DNA of 64,000 nucleotides from Leifsonia virtsii (lineage in GTDB: Bacteria > Actinomycetota > Actinomycetes > Actinomycetales > Microbacteriaceae): assembly GCF_030433675.1 (NCBI RefSeq), contig NZ_JAROCB010000006.1, positions 62,001 to 126,000 of the forward strand, in the 5' to 3' direction. Of this stretch, positions 41,130-50,300 are shown piece by piece (position 1 is the stretch's first letter; every line of letters starts with the position of its first letter). The position numbers and the translations under genes were made by a program. The notes under the pieces were generated by a model. That model worked only from the letters and a program-made list of their open reading frames with translations, did no database searches and had not been told where the DNA came from.

Positions 41130-42889
41130 GCGCGCGGAACCTGGGCAAGGAGGAGCGGGAGGCGGCAACCGGATCCGGTCTGCGCAGCCAGCAGTGGTTC
41201 GGCGCCGAGGGCAAGACGGGCTTCATGCACCGCTCCTGGCTGCGCAGCGAGGGCCTCCCGGACGACAGCTTCCGCGGGCGCCCGGTCATCGGCATCGCCA
41301 ACTCGTGGAGCGAGCTGACGAGCTGCAACATCCATCTGCGTGCGCTGGCCGAGCATGTGAAGCGGGGCATCTGGCAGGCCGGCGGGGTGCCGTTCGAGTT
41401 CCCGACCACGTCCGCGGGCGAGCCACTGGTTCGCCCGACCGCGATGCTGCTGCGCAATCTGATCGCGATGGATCTGGAGGAGACGCTCCGGGCCAACCCG
41501 CTGGACGGTGTAGTGCTGCTCGCCGGCTGCGACAAGACGACGCCTGCGTACCTGATGGGTGCGGCCTCCGTCGACCTTCCCACGCTGCTGCTCACCGGCG
41601 GTCCCATGCTGAACGGTAAGTACCGGGGGTCGGACATCGGCTCCGGGACGTCGGTGTGGCGCTTCACCGAGGCGTACCGCGCCGGGCAGATCGGCGCGGA
41701 CGAGGTCGCCGAGGCCGAGGGCTGCATGGCGCGCAGCCAGGGGCACTGCATGACGATGGGGACCGCGTCGACCCTGGCGTGCATCTCCGAGTACATGGGG
41801 ATGCAGCTGCCGGGGACCGCCGCCCTTCCTGCGAACGACTCGCGCCGGGCGACCGCCGCGCACCTCGCCGGACGGCGGATCGTCGAGATGGTGGAGGAGG
41901 ACCTCCGCCCGTCCGCCATCCTCACGCGCGAGGCGTTCGAGAACGGCGTCCGCGCCAACGCGGCACTCGGCGGCTCGACGAACGCGGTCATCCACCTGCT
42001 CGCCCTCGCCCGCCGCGTCGGCGTCGAGCTGACGCTCGAGGACTTCGACACACTGGTCCGGGATGTGCCGGTGCTGGCCGACCTGATGCCGAGCGGGCGC
42101 TTCCTGATGGAGGACTTCGAGTACGCCGGTGGCACCGCGGGCTTCGCGGAGACCCTCGGCGACCTGCTGCACCGCGACACGCTGACCGTGACCGGCCGCA
42201 CCCTCGGCGAGAACTACACGGGCGCCGAGGTGTACGACCGTGAGGTGATCCGCGCGCTCGACAACCCGGTGAAGCCGGCCGGCTCCGGCATCGCGGTGCT
42301 GCGCGGCAACCTGGCGCCGCGCGGCGCGGTCATCAAGCAGTCGGCCGCATCCCCGGCGCTCATGTCTCACCGCGGCCGGGCGCTGGTGTGGGATGCGCTC
42401 ACCGACTACCTGCGCGACGCGGACGATCCCGAACTGGACGTCTCTGCCGACGACATCCTCATCGTCCGCAACGTCGGCCCGCGCGGCTACCCGGGCATGC
42501 CCGAGGTCGGCAACCTGCCGCTGCCGCGGAAGCTGCTGGAGGCCGGGGTGGAGGACATGGTCCGCATCTCCGACGCCCGCATGAGCGGCACCTCGTACGG
42601 CACGGTGGTGCTGCACGTCGTGCCGGAGGCGGCGGCGGGCGGACCGCTGGCGCTCGTCCGCAGCGGCGACATCGTCGCGCTCGACGTGCCCTCCCGTTCG
42701 CTCACCCTCGAGGTGGACGACGCGGAGCTGGACGCGCGGCGCGCGGCGTGGGCGCCCCGGCAGGTGCCGGGGAGCGAGCGCGGCTGGACCCGGCTCTACG
42801 TCGAGCACGTCACCCAGGCCGACGAAGGTGCCGACCTAGACTTCCTGCAGGGCGGCAGCGGCGCGGCCGTAGGCCCGCAGGCATTCTGA
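41126..42889 (+). CDS. IlvD/Edd-family sugar-acid dehydratase
   Basis: 587 residues. The iron-sulfur ligands are Cys67 (ELTSCNIHLRAL), Cys135 (LLAGCDKTTPAYLMGA) and Cys208 (RSQGHCMTMGTAST), the pattern of [2Fe-2S] sugar-acid dehydratases such as L-arabinonate and D-xylonate dehydratase. Other family motifs are GGSTNAVIHLLALAR, VLRGNLAPRGAVIKQSA and RISDARMSGTSYGTVVLHV. It converts an aldonic acid to a 2-keto-3-deoxy acid. Its position between the GH4 enzyme and a kinase supports sugar-acid catabolism rather than branched-chain amino acid synthesis. Confidence 0.9.
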   Translation: MSARNLGKEEREAATGSGLRSQQWFGAEGKTGFMHRSWLRSEGLPDDSFRGRPVIGIANSWSELTSCNIHLRALAEHVKRGIWQAGGVPFEFPTTSAGEPLVRPTAMLLRNLIAMDLEETLRANPLDGVVLLAGCDKTTPAYLMGAASVDLPTLLLTGGPMLNGKYRGSDIGSGTSVWRFTEAYRAGQIGADEVAEAEGCMARSQGHCMTMGTASTLACISEYMGMQLPGTAALPANDSRRATAAHLAGRRIVEMVEEDLRPSAILTREAFENGVRANAALGGSTNAVIHLLALARRVGVELTLEDFDTLVRDVPVLADLMPSGRFLMEDFEYAGGTAGFAETLGDLLHRDTLTVTGRTLGENYTGAEVYDREVIRALDNPVKPAGSGIAVLRGNLAPRGAVIKQSAASPALMSHRGRALVWDALTDYLRDADDPELDVSADDILIVRNVGPRGYPGMPEVGNLPLPRKLLEAGVEDMVRISDARMSGTSYGTVVLHVVPEAAAGGPLALVRSGDIVALDVPSRSLTLEVDDAELDARRAAWAPRQVPGSERGWTRLYVEHVTQADEGADLDFLQGGSGAAVGPQAF

Positions 42890-42894
42890 TCGAC

Positions 42895-43371
42895 ATGGCC
42901 GTCCACACCCTGGTCGTCGGAGCCTCCGGCATCCTCGCGCCACTGGCGGCGATGCTCGTCGCCACGGGCGACGACGTCACCGGGATCGCCCGCACCCGTC
43001 CCGCCCCGGACGGCGCGCACACGATCCTCCTGGATGCGACCTCCGTCGCGGCGGTCACCGAGGCGATCGGGAAAGCGCGGTGGGACCGCGCGGTCGTCTA
43101 CGCGCCCGCCGTCTCACCGGAGTCGCTGCCGACGCTGACGCGGGCGGTGGGCGGACGGGTCGTGCTGATCCGCACATCGTCGGCGGCGGATCTTGTCCAC
43201 CGCGAGCCGGCGATCCGGCCGGACGTGCTGCAGCTCGGCTGGACGACAGGGCCGGACGACGGGACGCGCTGGCACACGCCCGAGGAGGTCTCTGCCGCTG
43301 CGCTCGAGGTACTGCGCGACGGCCGCGGACGTGTCCTCGGGCGCATCCGCCCCTGGGAGGAGCGGCCGTGA
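42895..43371 (+). CDS. short Rossmann-fold protein, function unknown
   Basis: 158 residues. A nucleotide-binding beginning (HTLVVGASGILAPLAAMLVA) is followed by a shortened Rossmann-like domain (WDRAVVYAPAVS, then GGRVVLIRTSSAADLVHR), without the catalytic Tyr-Lys of classical short-chain dehydrogenases. It may be a regulatory or degenerate SDR. It lies six bases after the dehydratase and overlaps the next kinase by four bases. Confidence 0.6.
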   Translation: MAVHTLVVGASGILAPLAAMLVATGDDVTGIARTRPAPDGAHTILLDATSVAAVTEAIGKARWDRAVVYAPAVSPESLPTLTRAVGGRVVLIRTSSAADLVHREPAIRPDVLQLGWTTGPDDGTRWHTPEEVSAAALEVLRDGRGRVLGRIRPWEERP

Positions 43372-44306
43372 TCCTCGCTCTCGCGCTGTCCCCGAGTGTC
43401 GACGTTACGTACGAGGTGGCCGCCGTGAAGCCGCAGGCCGTCAACCGCGTGCAGCGCGCCACGAAGGTCGCAGGCGGCAAGGCGCTGAACGCGGCGCGCG
43501 CGGCCGCGGCGCTCGGCGCCTCCGTGCGCGCGGTGATCCCGCTCGGCGGCGAACCCGGCGCATGGATCGCCCGCGAACTGCAGCGCGACGGCGTCGACGC
43601 CACGGTGGTGCCGCTCGAGGCGGAGACCCGGACGTGCGTCGCCGTGGTGGCCGACGACGGCGCGGCGAGCTCGACCGACTTCTACGAGCCGGCGACGCCG
43701 TTGTCCTCCGACGCCTGGGCGGGCATCGTGGCCGCGGTGGAGGCCGCCCTCACGGACGCGCTGCCCGCCTGGCTGCTGGTCTCCGGCTCCGTCCCGCCCG
43801 GCATCGGACTGCGCGACCTGGCGCGGCTGCTGGACCAGGCCCGGGCTGCCGGGGTGCGGACGGCGGTCGACTCGTCCGGCGAAGGCCTGCGCGCGCTCGT
43901 CGGCTCGGCCGACCTGGTGAAGGTCAACCGCGCGGAGGCGGCCGAACTGCTCGGCGCAGACGTCCCGGCGGAGGAGGCGGCACGCGCCCTCGCCGTCCGC
44001 TGGGCATGCGACGCTGTGGTGACCGACGGCGTGCGCCCCGGCGCGGCGGTATTCGGAGGAAAAGCTCACCGACTCGTCGCGCCCACGCTGACCGGCCGCT
44101 ATCCGGCCGGCAGCGGCGACGCATTCCTGGGCGGCCTCGTGGCGGCACTCGCCGCCCACAAGACCGTCGATGCCGCCCTGCACGTCGCCACGGCGGCCGC
44201 CGAGGCGAATGCGGCCGTCCCCGGGCAAGGCCGCCTTGTGCACCCCACGGGCACGGGCGGCGATGACGACCTGGTTCGAGGGCGCCGTTGCCCCGTCGCC
44301 GGCTAG
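43368..44306 (+). CDS. 1-phosphofructokinase-like PfkB kinase
   Basis: 312 residues from the GTG at 43368, overlapping the preceding stop by four bases. It begins ILALALSPSVDVTYEVAAVK and has VQRATKVAGGKALNAARAAA, as in FruK/LacC 1-phosphofructokinase and tagatose-6-phosphate kinase. The ATP motif is TGRYPAGSGDAFLGGLVAAL, with Ser in place of the usual Ala in GAGD. It would make the bisphosphate cleaved by the class II aldolase at 36228. The open frame upstream is shadow sequence of the Rossmann-fold gene. Confidence 0.85.
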   Translation: MILALALSPSVDVTYEVAAVKPQAVNRVQRATKVAGGKALNAARAAAALGASVRAVIPLGGEPGAWIARELQRDGVDATVVPLEAETRTCVAVVADDGAASSTDFYEPATPLSSDAWAGIVAAVEAALTDALPAWLLVSGSVPPGIGLRDLARLLDQARAAGVRTAVDSSGEGLRALVGSADLVKVNRAEAAELLGADVPAEEAARALAVRWACDAVVTDGVRPGAAVFGGKAHRLVAPTLTGRYPAGSGDAFLGGLVAALAAHKTVDAALHVATAAAEANAAVPGQGRLVHPTGTGGDDDLVRGRRCPVAG

Positions 44307-44521
44307 TCGAGCACAAGGTTCGCCCGTGCGAGCAGCACGTCCACGATTTCGATCAACTCTTCGCGTACGTTGTCCGGGAACTCGTCCGGCAGCCTGCGGC
44401 GGCGGGACGGCTTTCCGGCGAGCACATCGACTGCCAGGTTCCAACGGAGCGTGATCGCCGCATTCGCACTTCGGCTGATCTCGAATGTGCGTAAAAATGA
44501 TCGCTGATAATAATTATTATG
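44303..44521 (-). pseudogene. 3' remnant of an unknown gene at the element boundary
   Basis: The minus frame ending at 44303 reads protein-like: RSANAAITLRWNLAVDVLAG, then RRRRLPDEFPDNVREELIEI and DVLLARANLVLD. Upstream it turns AT-rich and meets a stop at 44522-44524 without an ATG, so only about 65-70 C-terminal residues remain. The break coincides with the AT-rich patch at 44495-44560 that separates the sugar cluster from the conjugative segment. The family is unknown. Start at a rare codon cannot be excluded. Confidence 0.45.
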
Positions 44522-44588
44522 TCATGTTTGCATTAGTCAACTATTAAAATCATGGCGCGATGGCGTTGAAGTGCGCTACTCTCCACCC

Positions 44589-45941
44589 ATGACAGATCGT
44601 TCGGAAGTCGACGTCGTCCGAATCAAGCTCGGTTCCGACAAGCCCGCACCCCAGCCCGACGCGTTGGGACGGGATCGCATCGGCTTTGCCCACGGCCTGC
44701 CCACGGCCGAGTTGTGGGAACGAGGCCGAGGCGTGTGGCGTGCCCGACTGGACAAGGTCTCCGACGCGCAGCTGCTGCTGATCGCCTCCGGCGGCATCGT
44801 CGTGATGGCCGGAAGCATCAGCGGGGTGACGTTCCACGACGGCCGCGTCGCGATCACCGGCCTCCCAGACCCCACCCATCCTCTGATCGGTCAGCGCGAT
44901 CCGCTGGACAACAGCTCAGCCAACCCCGTCGCGTACGGCAGGCTCGAAACCGCGCCAGCGCGACACCCGTCACAGCGTGCACTCTCCGAGGTGCTCAACG
45001 ACGCCATCGCGACCCTCACCGAAGCCGGCAGGCAGCGTCGACCGCGCCTGCACCAGACTCCGTCCGGACGATTGGAACCGCACCCGACGGAATCTGACCC
45101 TGTTGACTGGGCCGAGTTCGTCACACTCGCTCTAGCGGGTGCCGCGGCCAACCTCGGCGGTATCGAACGCGCACTCGCTGGACGCCCCGGATCGTGGGAA
45201 GCGGCCAAAGTAGAGGACCTGCTGTACGCGACCGTCGGGACCGAGCCATCGGACCTCTGGCGACACCGCACCGAGCCGGTGCGGGTGGTTGTCGACGTTG
45301 ACGAGATCCTCGCCACCAGAACCGACGCCTTGTCACAGTATGACGACGCGGAGCAGGCGATCGACGCCCAAGTGGAACAGGCGGAGAAGGCAGACCCGGC
45401 ACCCGATCCGGCATCCTACGGGTGGGTGTACGAGGTCACTGGCCCCAATGAGCTCACTTCGGCGGACCCTGCAGCCCCACCGTGGTCTTGGGAGGCATGG
45501 CGCTCATTCCAGGACACCGAATGGGGTGAGTGGACCGACCGGATCGAACGCGACATACGAGCAGGCGACACCTCGTGGCGCTCGCTCCTCATCCCCTTCT
45601 CCCCCGAGGCGGGAGCCGAATACAAGCGGCTCTCCGATGCACGTGAGTCACGACTCGACCGAATCCGACACCAATTCGAGCAGCTGGACGCGCAAAAGCG
45701 GCGCGAGTGGGATACCTACGGAGAAGCGATAGCGCGTGCCGTCGAGGCCGGTGCCCTGGCCGTCCCCGGGCTCCAAGCCCCAGTCGAGGTGACCCTGGGG
45801 TCGGACCCTGCCTTGCCCATGGTGGAGCACCTGATCGACCCACTAGCGGAGCAGCTACTCGACGCGGCCATCGCCGCAACGCTCTCGCCGGCCGACCTCC
45901 CCGGCACCCCGCTCGCGCGGCTGGCTGAGGAGGCGCGGTAG
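44589..45941 (+). CDS. large unknown protein of the conjugative segment
   Basis: 450 residues from the ATG at 44589. It is soluble and acidic, with a long helical charged region (DAEQAIDAQVEQAEKADPAP, then RLSDARESRLDRIRHQFEQL) that could be a coiled coil. Near the N-terminus AQLLLIASGGIVVMAGSISG may be one hydrophobic strand-helix unit. No domain is recognised. It is followed immediately by two membrane proteins, suggesting a three-gene unit for an envelope-linked or exclusion function, which is inference from order only. An AT-rich palindrome (44507-44520) lies 70 bp upstream. Confidence 0.6.
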   Translation: MTDRSEVDVVRIKLGSDKPAPQPDALGRDRIGFAHGLPTAELWERGRGVWRARLDKVSDAQLLLIASGGIVVMAGSISGVTFHDGRVAITGLPDPTHPLIGQRDPLDNSSANPVAYGRLETAPARHPSQRALSEVLNDAIATLTEAGRQRRPRLHQTPSGRLEPHPTESDPVDWAEFVTLALAGAAANLGGIERALAGRPGSWEAAKVEDLLYATVGTEPSDLWRHRTEPVRVVVDVDEILATRTDALSQYDDAEQAIDAQVEQAEKADPAPDPASYGWVYEVTGPNELTSADPAAPPWSWEAWRSFQDTEWGEWTDRIERDIRAGDTSWRSLLIPFSPEAGAEYKRLSDARESRLDRIRHQFEQLDAQKRREWDTYGEAIARAVEAGALAVPGLQAPVEVTLGSDPALPMVEHLIDPLAEQLLDAAIAATLSPADLPGTPLARLAEEAR

Positions 45942-46751
45942 ATGTCCGAGATCGGATCGACCTCTCCCCCCGTCCCCGTCCGAGACCGCGCGAGTCGCCG
46001 CCGTGTCAACCGCATCACCATCGACGCATACTTGCTGGCCGCCCAGAAGGAGTGCGAGCGCAAGGCGCGCAAGACAGGCGGCCGTCTCAGAGACGTATCC
46101 AGGCTCGATCGTGCGCTCATCACTCCGTCGACCGTCATCTCGACGTGGATCGCGAGCACTCAAGGCGTGTTGTACCTGCTCAGATCGGGCGAGGCCACGG
46201 TCCAGATCAGGCGTCGACACCAGCTCGTGGCCGTCGCGCTGCGATTTGTGCTGCCACTTCTTGTCCCCGGGCTCGTCCTGGACGCGCTGATGTTTGTCGC
46301 GCCGTCGACGTACGCGCTCTTGACGGTCCTGCTGCTGATCTACGGGCTGGCCGTTCTCCTGGCGATGGCCGCGGTGATCGCATGCACCTTGGTGCGTGTG
46401 CTCTGGATGAGGCAACTTCGCCCCAAGCGTGCCCGCGCAACGTTCCGAACCGAGCGACCGACCTGGGTCGTGACGGATCTGGCGAGCGTCCAGAAGGGTC
46501 CGGCGATTGCTCTCGCCGACGAGGTCATTGCCACCATCAATGGCGTGGTCCCCGCCGGAGCCAAGGTAGGCGTGAAGGCGCGGGATAAGGCCCTCTTCCG
46601 GATCTACGCGCGGTACCTCACTCCAGTCGACGGCAGCGCCAATCTCGCGTTGACCGGTATCGCGCCGCTCTTGCTTCCCAGCGACGAGGACCTCGTGACC
46701 TCCGATTCCCCCGTATCATCCACATCGTCAGAGTTGGAGCGCAGAAAGTGA
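45942..46751 (+). CDS. two-helix membrane protein, function unknown
   Basis: 269 residues starting right after the preceding stop. A basic N-terminus of about 85 residues is followed by two long hydrophobic helices at about residues 98-120 and 124-148 (FVLPLLVPGLVLDALMFVAP, LTVLLLIYGLAVLLAMAAVI). The cytosolic C-terminal domain has WVVTDLASVQKGPAIALADE, which resembles an acetyltransferase-like or RES-like strand pattern but is not assignable. The stop overlaps the next gene's GTG. It may be membrane-anchored with the C-terminal part acting inside the cell. Confidence 0.6.
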   Translation: MSEIGSTSPPVPVRDRASRRRVNRITIDAYLLAAQKECERKARKTGGRLRDVSRLDRALITPSTVISTWIASTQGVLYLLRSGEATVQIRRRHQLVAVALRFVLPLLVPGLVLDALMFVAPSTYALLTVLLLIYGLAVLLAMAAVIACTLVRVLWMRQLRPKRARATFRTERPTWVVTDLASVQKGPAIALADEVIATINGVVPAGAKVGVKARDKALFRIYARYLTPVDGSANLALTGIAPLLLPSDEDLVTSDSPVSSTSSELERRK

Positions 46752-47164
46752 CGAACGTCATGTCGCGTGAGGATCGCGCAAACGGTCGAATCAGCCGGTC
46801 GTATCGGCACGAGCGCACACAGCTGCCGCCCGTGACGGGGTACGAGCAGGGGACGCTGTTCAGCGACGATCTAGGCCAGCTCTGGGTCGCATCGCCAGGC
46901 CCGCAGTGGATCAAGGCGAACATCGTGACTGCAGACGAATACCGACGCCTCCATCGGCGATCGCGATGGCTTCTCGCCGGGCTGGCACTGCTTCTGCCGA
47001 CGCTGGTCACCGTCTTCATCGTGTCGATGATCTGGCATGTCGCAGCGTGGTCGCTGATCCTGATCGTCCCCGCCTTCGTACTGGTCCTGATTGCCGTGCC
47101 TCGGACAAACAAGCAGCTCCTCGGCTGCATCGTGCAGCCCGACTTCGACACGGAATTCCTCTGA
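46748..47164 (+). CDS. small membrane protein, function unknown
   Basis: 138 residues from a GTG overlapping the preceding stop by four bases. A polar N-terminal half (PPVTGYEQGTLFSDDLGQLW) is followed by two hydrophobic helices (LLAGLALLLPTLVTVFIVSM and AWSLILIVPAFVLVLIAVP). No family is recognised. It is co-translated with the upstream membrane protein. Confidence 0.55.
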   Translation: MTNVMSREDRANGRISRSYRHERTQLPPVTGYEQGTLFSDDLGQLWVASPGPQWIKANIVTADEYRRLHRRSRWLLAGLALLLPTLVTVFIVSMIWHVAAWSLILIVPAFVLVLIAVPRTNKQLLGCIVQPDFDTEFL

Positions 47165-47296
47165 TGCGCACCGCCATCCGGCGCACAAGACGCACGTGCC
47201 AGTGCCCACCGCTCGCGCACTCACACGAGACGTCCAGACGATCGAATTACAAGAACCGTCGACGGCGCCGGAACTGGGAGCTTTTCTCCAGGCCAG

Positions 47297-47328
47297 GTGC
47301 TGTTAATCGAGCCTCGGTGTTGTTAATC
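47297..47328 (+). promoter_or_regulatory. direct repeat upstream of helicase gene
   Basis: GTGCTGTTAATC (47297-47308) and GTGTTGTTAATC (47317-47328) are near-identical 12-mers spaced exactly 20 bp. They lie 35-66 bp before the ATG at 47363 and are candidate regulator half-sites. Confidence 0.4.
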
Positions 47329-47362
47329 TCGGCGATGTCCACGCATCACGAGGAGGCACCGA

Positions 47363-50300
47363 ATGGCAGGCAGACGCCGCAAGGCTTCATCCCCCGAGAC
47401 ACAGCTCGAATTCGACCTGTGGGGGCTGGGAGACCAGTCGGCGGACGCCCGCATCGACGAGGCGCGAACGGCAGAGCCGTCGCCCACCGAGAACGCCCTC
47501 TCGTCAGGGCAGCTCAGCTTCGAGGACTTCTGGAACACGCAAGGAGAGACGCATGAACCTGTACGGCAGGCAGGCGATGGAGAGGTGGGCGAGACTCGCC
47601 CCGACGTCGCTGGCGACGATGGATCGACCGCAGGAGTTCTTCGAGGACCTCGGGGAGGAGATCGGGGTGCGGGTGGCACAGCTGATCCCCGACCTAGCCG
47701 GGCCGGACAGCCCGAGCGAGTCGGTGCTGGAGAAGACGGGTCGATTGAACGCGGCGAAGGCGCAGGCCGAGGAGATCGCGTTCTCGGAACTGGTGACGCC
47801 CAGCCCGGAAACGACCAGCGAGGACGCGTACCAGGAGTGGCGAGCGACCAACGGCCTGTCGCTGGACTGGCTCGCGGACTGGGCGGAGACCTCGCAGAGC
47901 CGGGACTCGGCCGCGATGCCGATCGAGGAACTGGCGAGCCAGCACGGCCTGCCGGAGGAGTTCCTGAGGGAGCTGCAGCAGCAGGAGAACCCGTACCGGT
48001 TCCTGCTGCAGAACGAGCAACTGCTGGAGGCACGCCTGCGGGCCCGGTTCGCGACGCGGCCGACGGAGGACTGAGCCGGTTCATCCCGACATCGCAGGAG
48101 GACCTCGCGCCTTCTGGGGCCAAGGCCCGCTTCGACGCGAACGTGCGCGCGATCATGCTCGCCCGCACACTGGTCGACGAGGGACGCCCTGCCACCTCCG
48201 ACGAGAAGCAGACCCTGGCGCGGTTCTCGTCGTGGGGAGCCATCCCGGATGTGTTCGACGACACCAAGACCTCGTGGTCGACCGAGCGCGCCCTACTCCG
48301 TGACCTCCTGTCCCAGGAGCAGTGGGACCAGGCACGGCGCACCACGATCAACGCGCACTACACCGACCCCGCCTACGTGCGGCAGATGTGGTCGACCCTG
48401 CAGGAGCTGGGATTCGACGGCGGCACCGTTCTCGAGCCGGGCGCCGGCGCGGGAACGTTCATCGGCATGGCACCGGAGTCGGCGGCCATGGTCGGAGTCG
48501 AACTCGACGAGACCACCGCAGCAATCGCGGCCGCCGTCTACCCGCACGCGCAGATCCGCGCGGAGTCCTTCGCTGACACGAAGTACCCAGCCGGACACTT
48601 CGACGCCGCAATCGGCAACGTCCCGTTCGGCAACGTCACCCTTCACGACCCGGTGCACAACGCCGGACGGCACTCGTTGCACGACCACTTCATCATCAAG
48701 TCGCTCGCTCTGACCCGACCGGGCGGCATGGTCGCCGTGCTGACCAGCAGGTACACGCTCGACACCCAGAACCCTGCTGCCCGCCGCGAGATGAGCAAGA
48801 TGGCCGACCTGGTCGGCGCAGTCCGCCTCCCCTCGGGCGCACACCGTCGCGCGGCCGGCACCGAGGTCGTCACCGACCTACTGGTCTTCCGCCGTCGGGA
48901 GCCGGGCCGCCCGGCTGCATCCGACGTCTGGGAAACCGTTCACGCGCACCAGGTCGACGGTGAAGTCGTCAAGACCAATGCGTACTTCGACACCCGCCCC
49001 GAGAACGTCCTCGGGACCTACACGATCGGGCCGAGCCAGTTCGGCCCCACCCTCTACGTGACCGGCGACCTCACCGACGTCGAGAGCAACCTGCGCACGG
49101 CGCTCGATGGGATCGTCGCGGATGCGCGCGAGCGTAGCCAGTTGTTCACCGCCCGCTCCGAAGAGTCCCAGCTGCAGCAGAAAGATCACCGACCGGAGCT
49201 TGCCGAGGTGTTCGACGGAACCCTCCTCGCAGAGGAGGACGGCAGCTTCGCGCAGGTGCAGGGTGGCCGCGCCGAACCGGTGAAGGTTCCGAAGTCGGCC
49301 GCGGTCGAGGTGCGTGCCCTGCTCAGCCTGCGCGACCAAGCCCGCATCCTCCTGGAGATGGAAGCCGCGTCCGCCGACGACACCGCCGAGCTCGAGCACG
49401 CGCGCGAGGCACTGCGCACCGACTACGAGCGCTACTCGACCAAGTACGGCCCGCTGAACCGCTACACCATGCGCGAGACCGGCCGTGTCGACGACGAGAC
49501 CGGCGCCCCCCGGATGGCCCGGATCACCCCGACCGCCACACGGATCCTCCGCCAAGACCCGTTCGGGTCGCTGGTGATGGCACTCGAAGTGTTCGACGAC
49601 GAGAAGCAGGACGCGGTCCCCGCCTCCCTGCTCTCGCGCCGCGTCGTGGTACCGCGGCCGGAGGTTCAGGGAGCCGAGACCCCGTCCGAGGCGATCGCGC
49701 TCTCCATGGACCGCACCGGAGGCATCGACCTCCCGCTGATCGCGCACCTGCTCGGCACCGACGAGAGCGAGGCGCGCGCCGCCCTCGGCACCCTCGTCTA
49801 CGACGACCCGGCCCTCGACCGCCTGGTCCCCGCCGCCGAATATCTCTCCGGAGACATCCGCGTCAAGCTCGACGCCGCCCGTGCCGCGGCCGAGGCCGAC
49901 CCGGACCGCTTTGCACCCAACGTGCCCGCCCTCGAGAGGGTGGTGCCAGAGCCTCTGACCATGGAGGAGATCGCCGTCCGGATGGGCGCGGTGTGGATCG
50001 ACCCGGGCACTCACCAGCAGTTCCTACGCGAGATCCTCCGCGACCAAGGACTCACGGTCGAAAACCCGATGCCCGGCAAGTGGGTGGTCAAGTCCCAGAC
50101 GCGGCGTTCGATCCTCGCCACAGACGAATGGGGCACCAGCCGCCGGCCTGCGCAAGACGTCGCCGAGGCGGTCATGGAGCAGCGGGCGCTGACCGTTTAC
50201 GACGAGCTCGACGACGGCAAGCGCATCCTCAACCCGACCGAGACCCAGGCAGCGACCGAGAAGGCCGAGAAGCTGCAGGCCCGATTCGCGGAATGGGTGT

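Noticed and set aside
40688-42808. 706-codon minus-strand open frame
   Set aside because: Antisense of the GH4 and IlvD/Edd genes; high GC keeps the frame open by chance.
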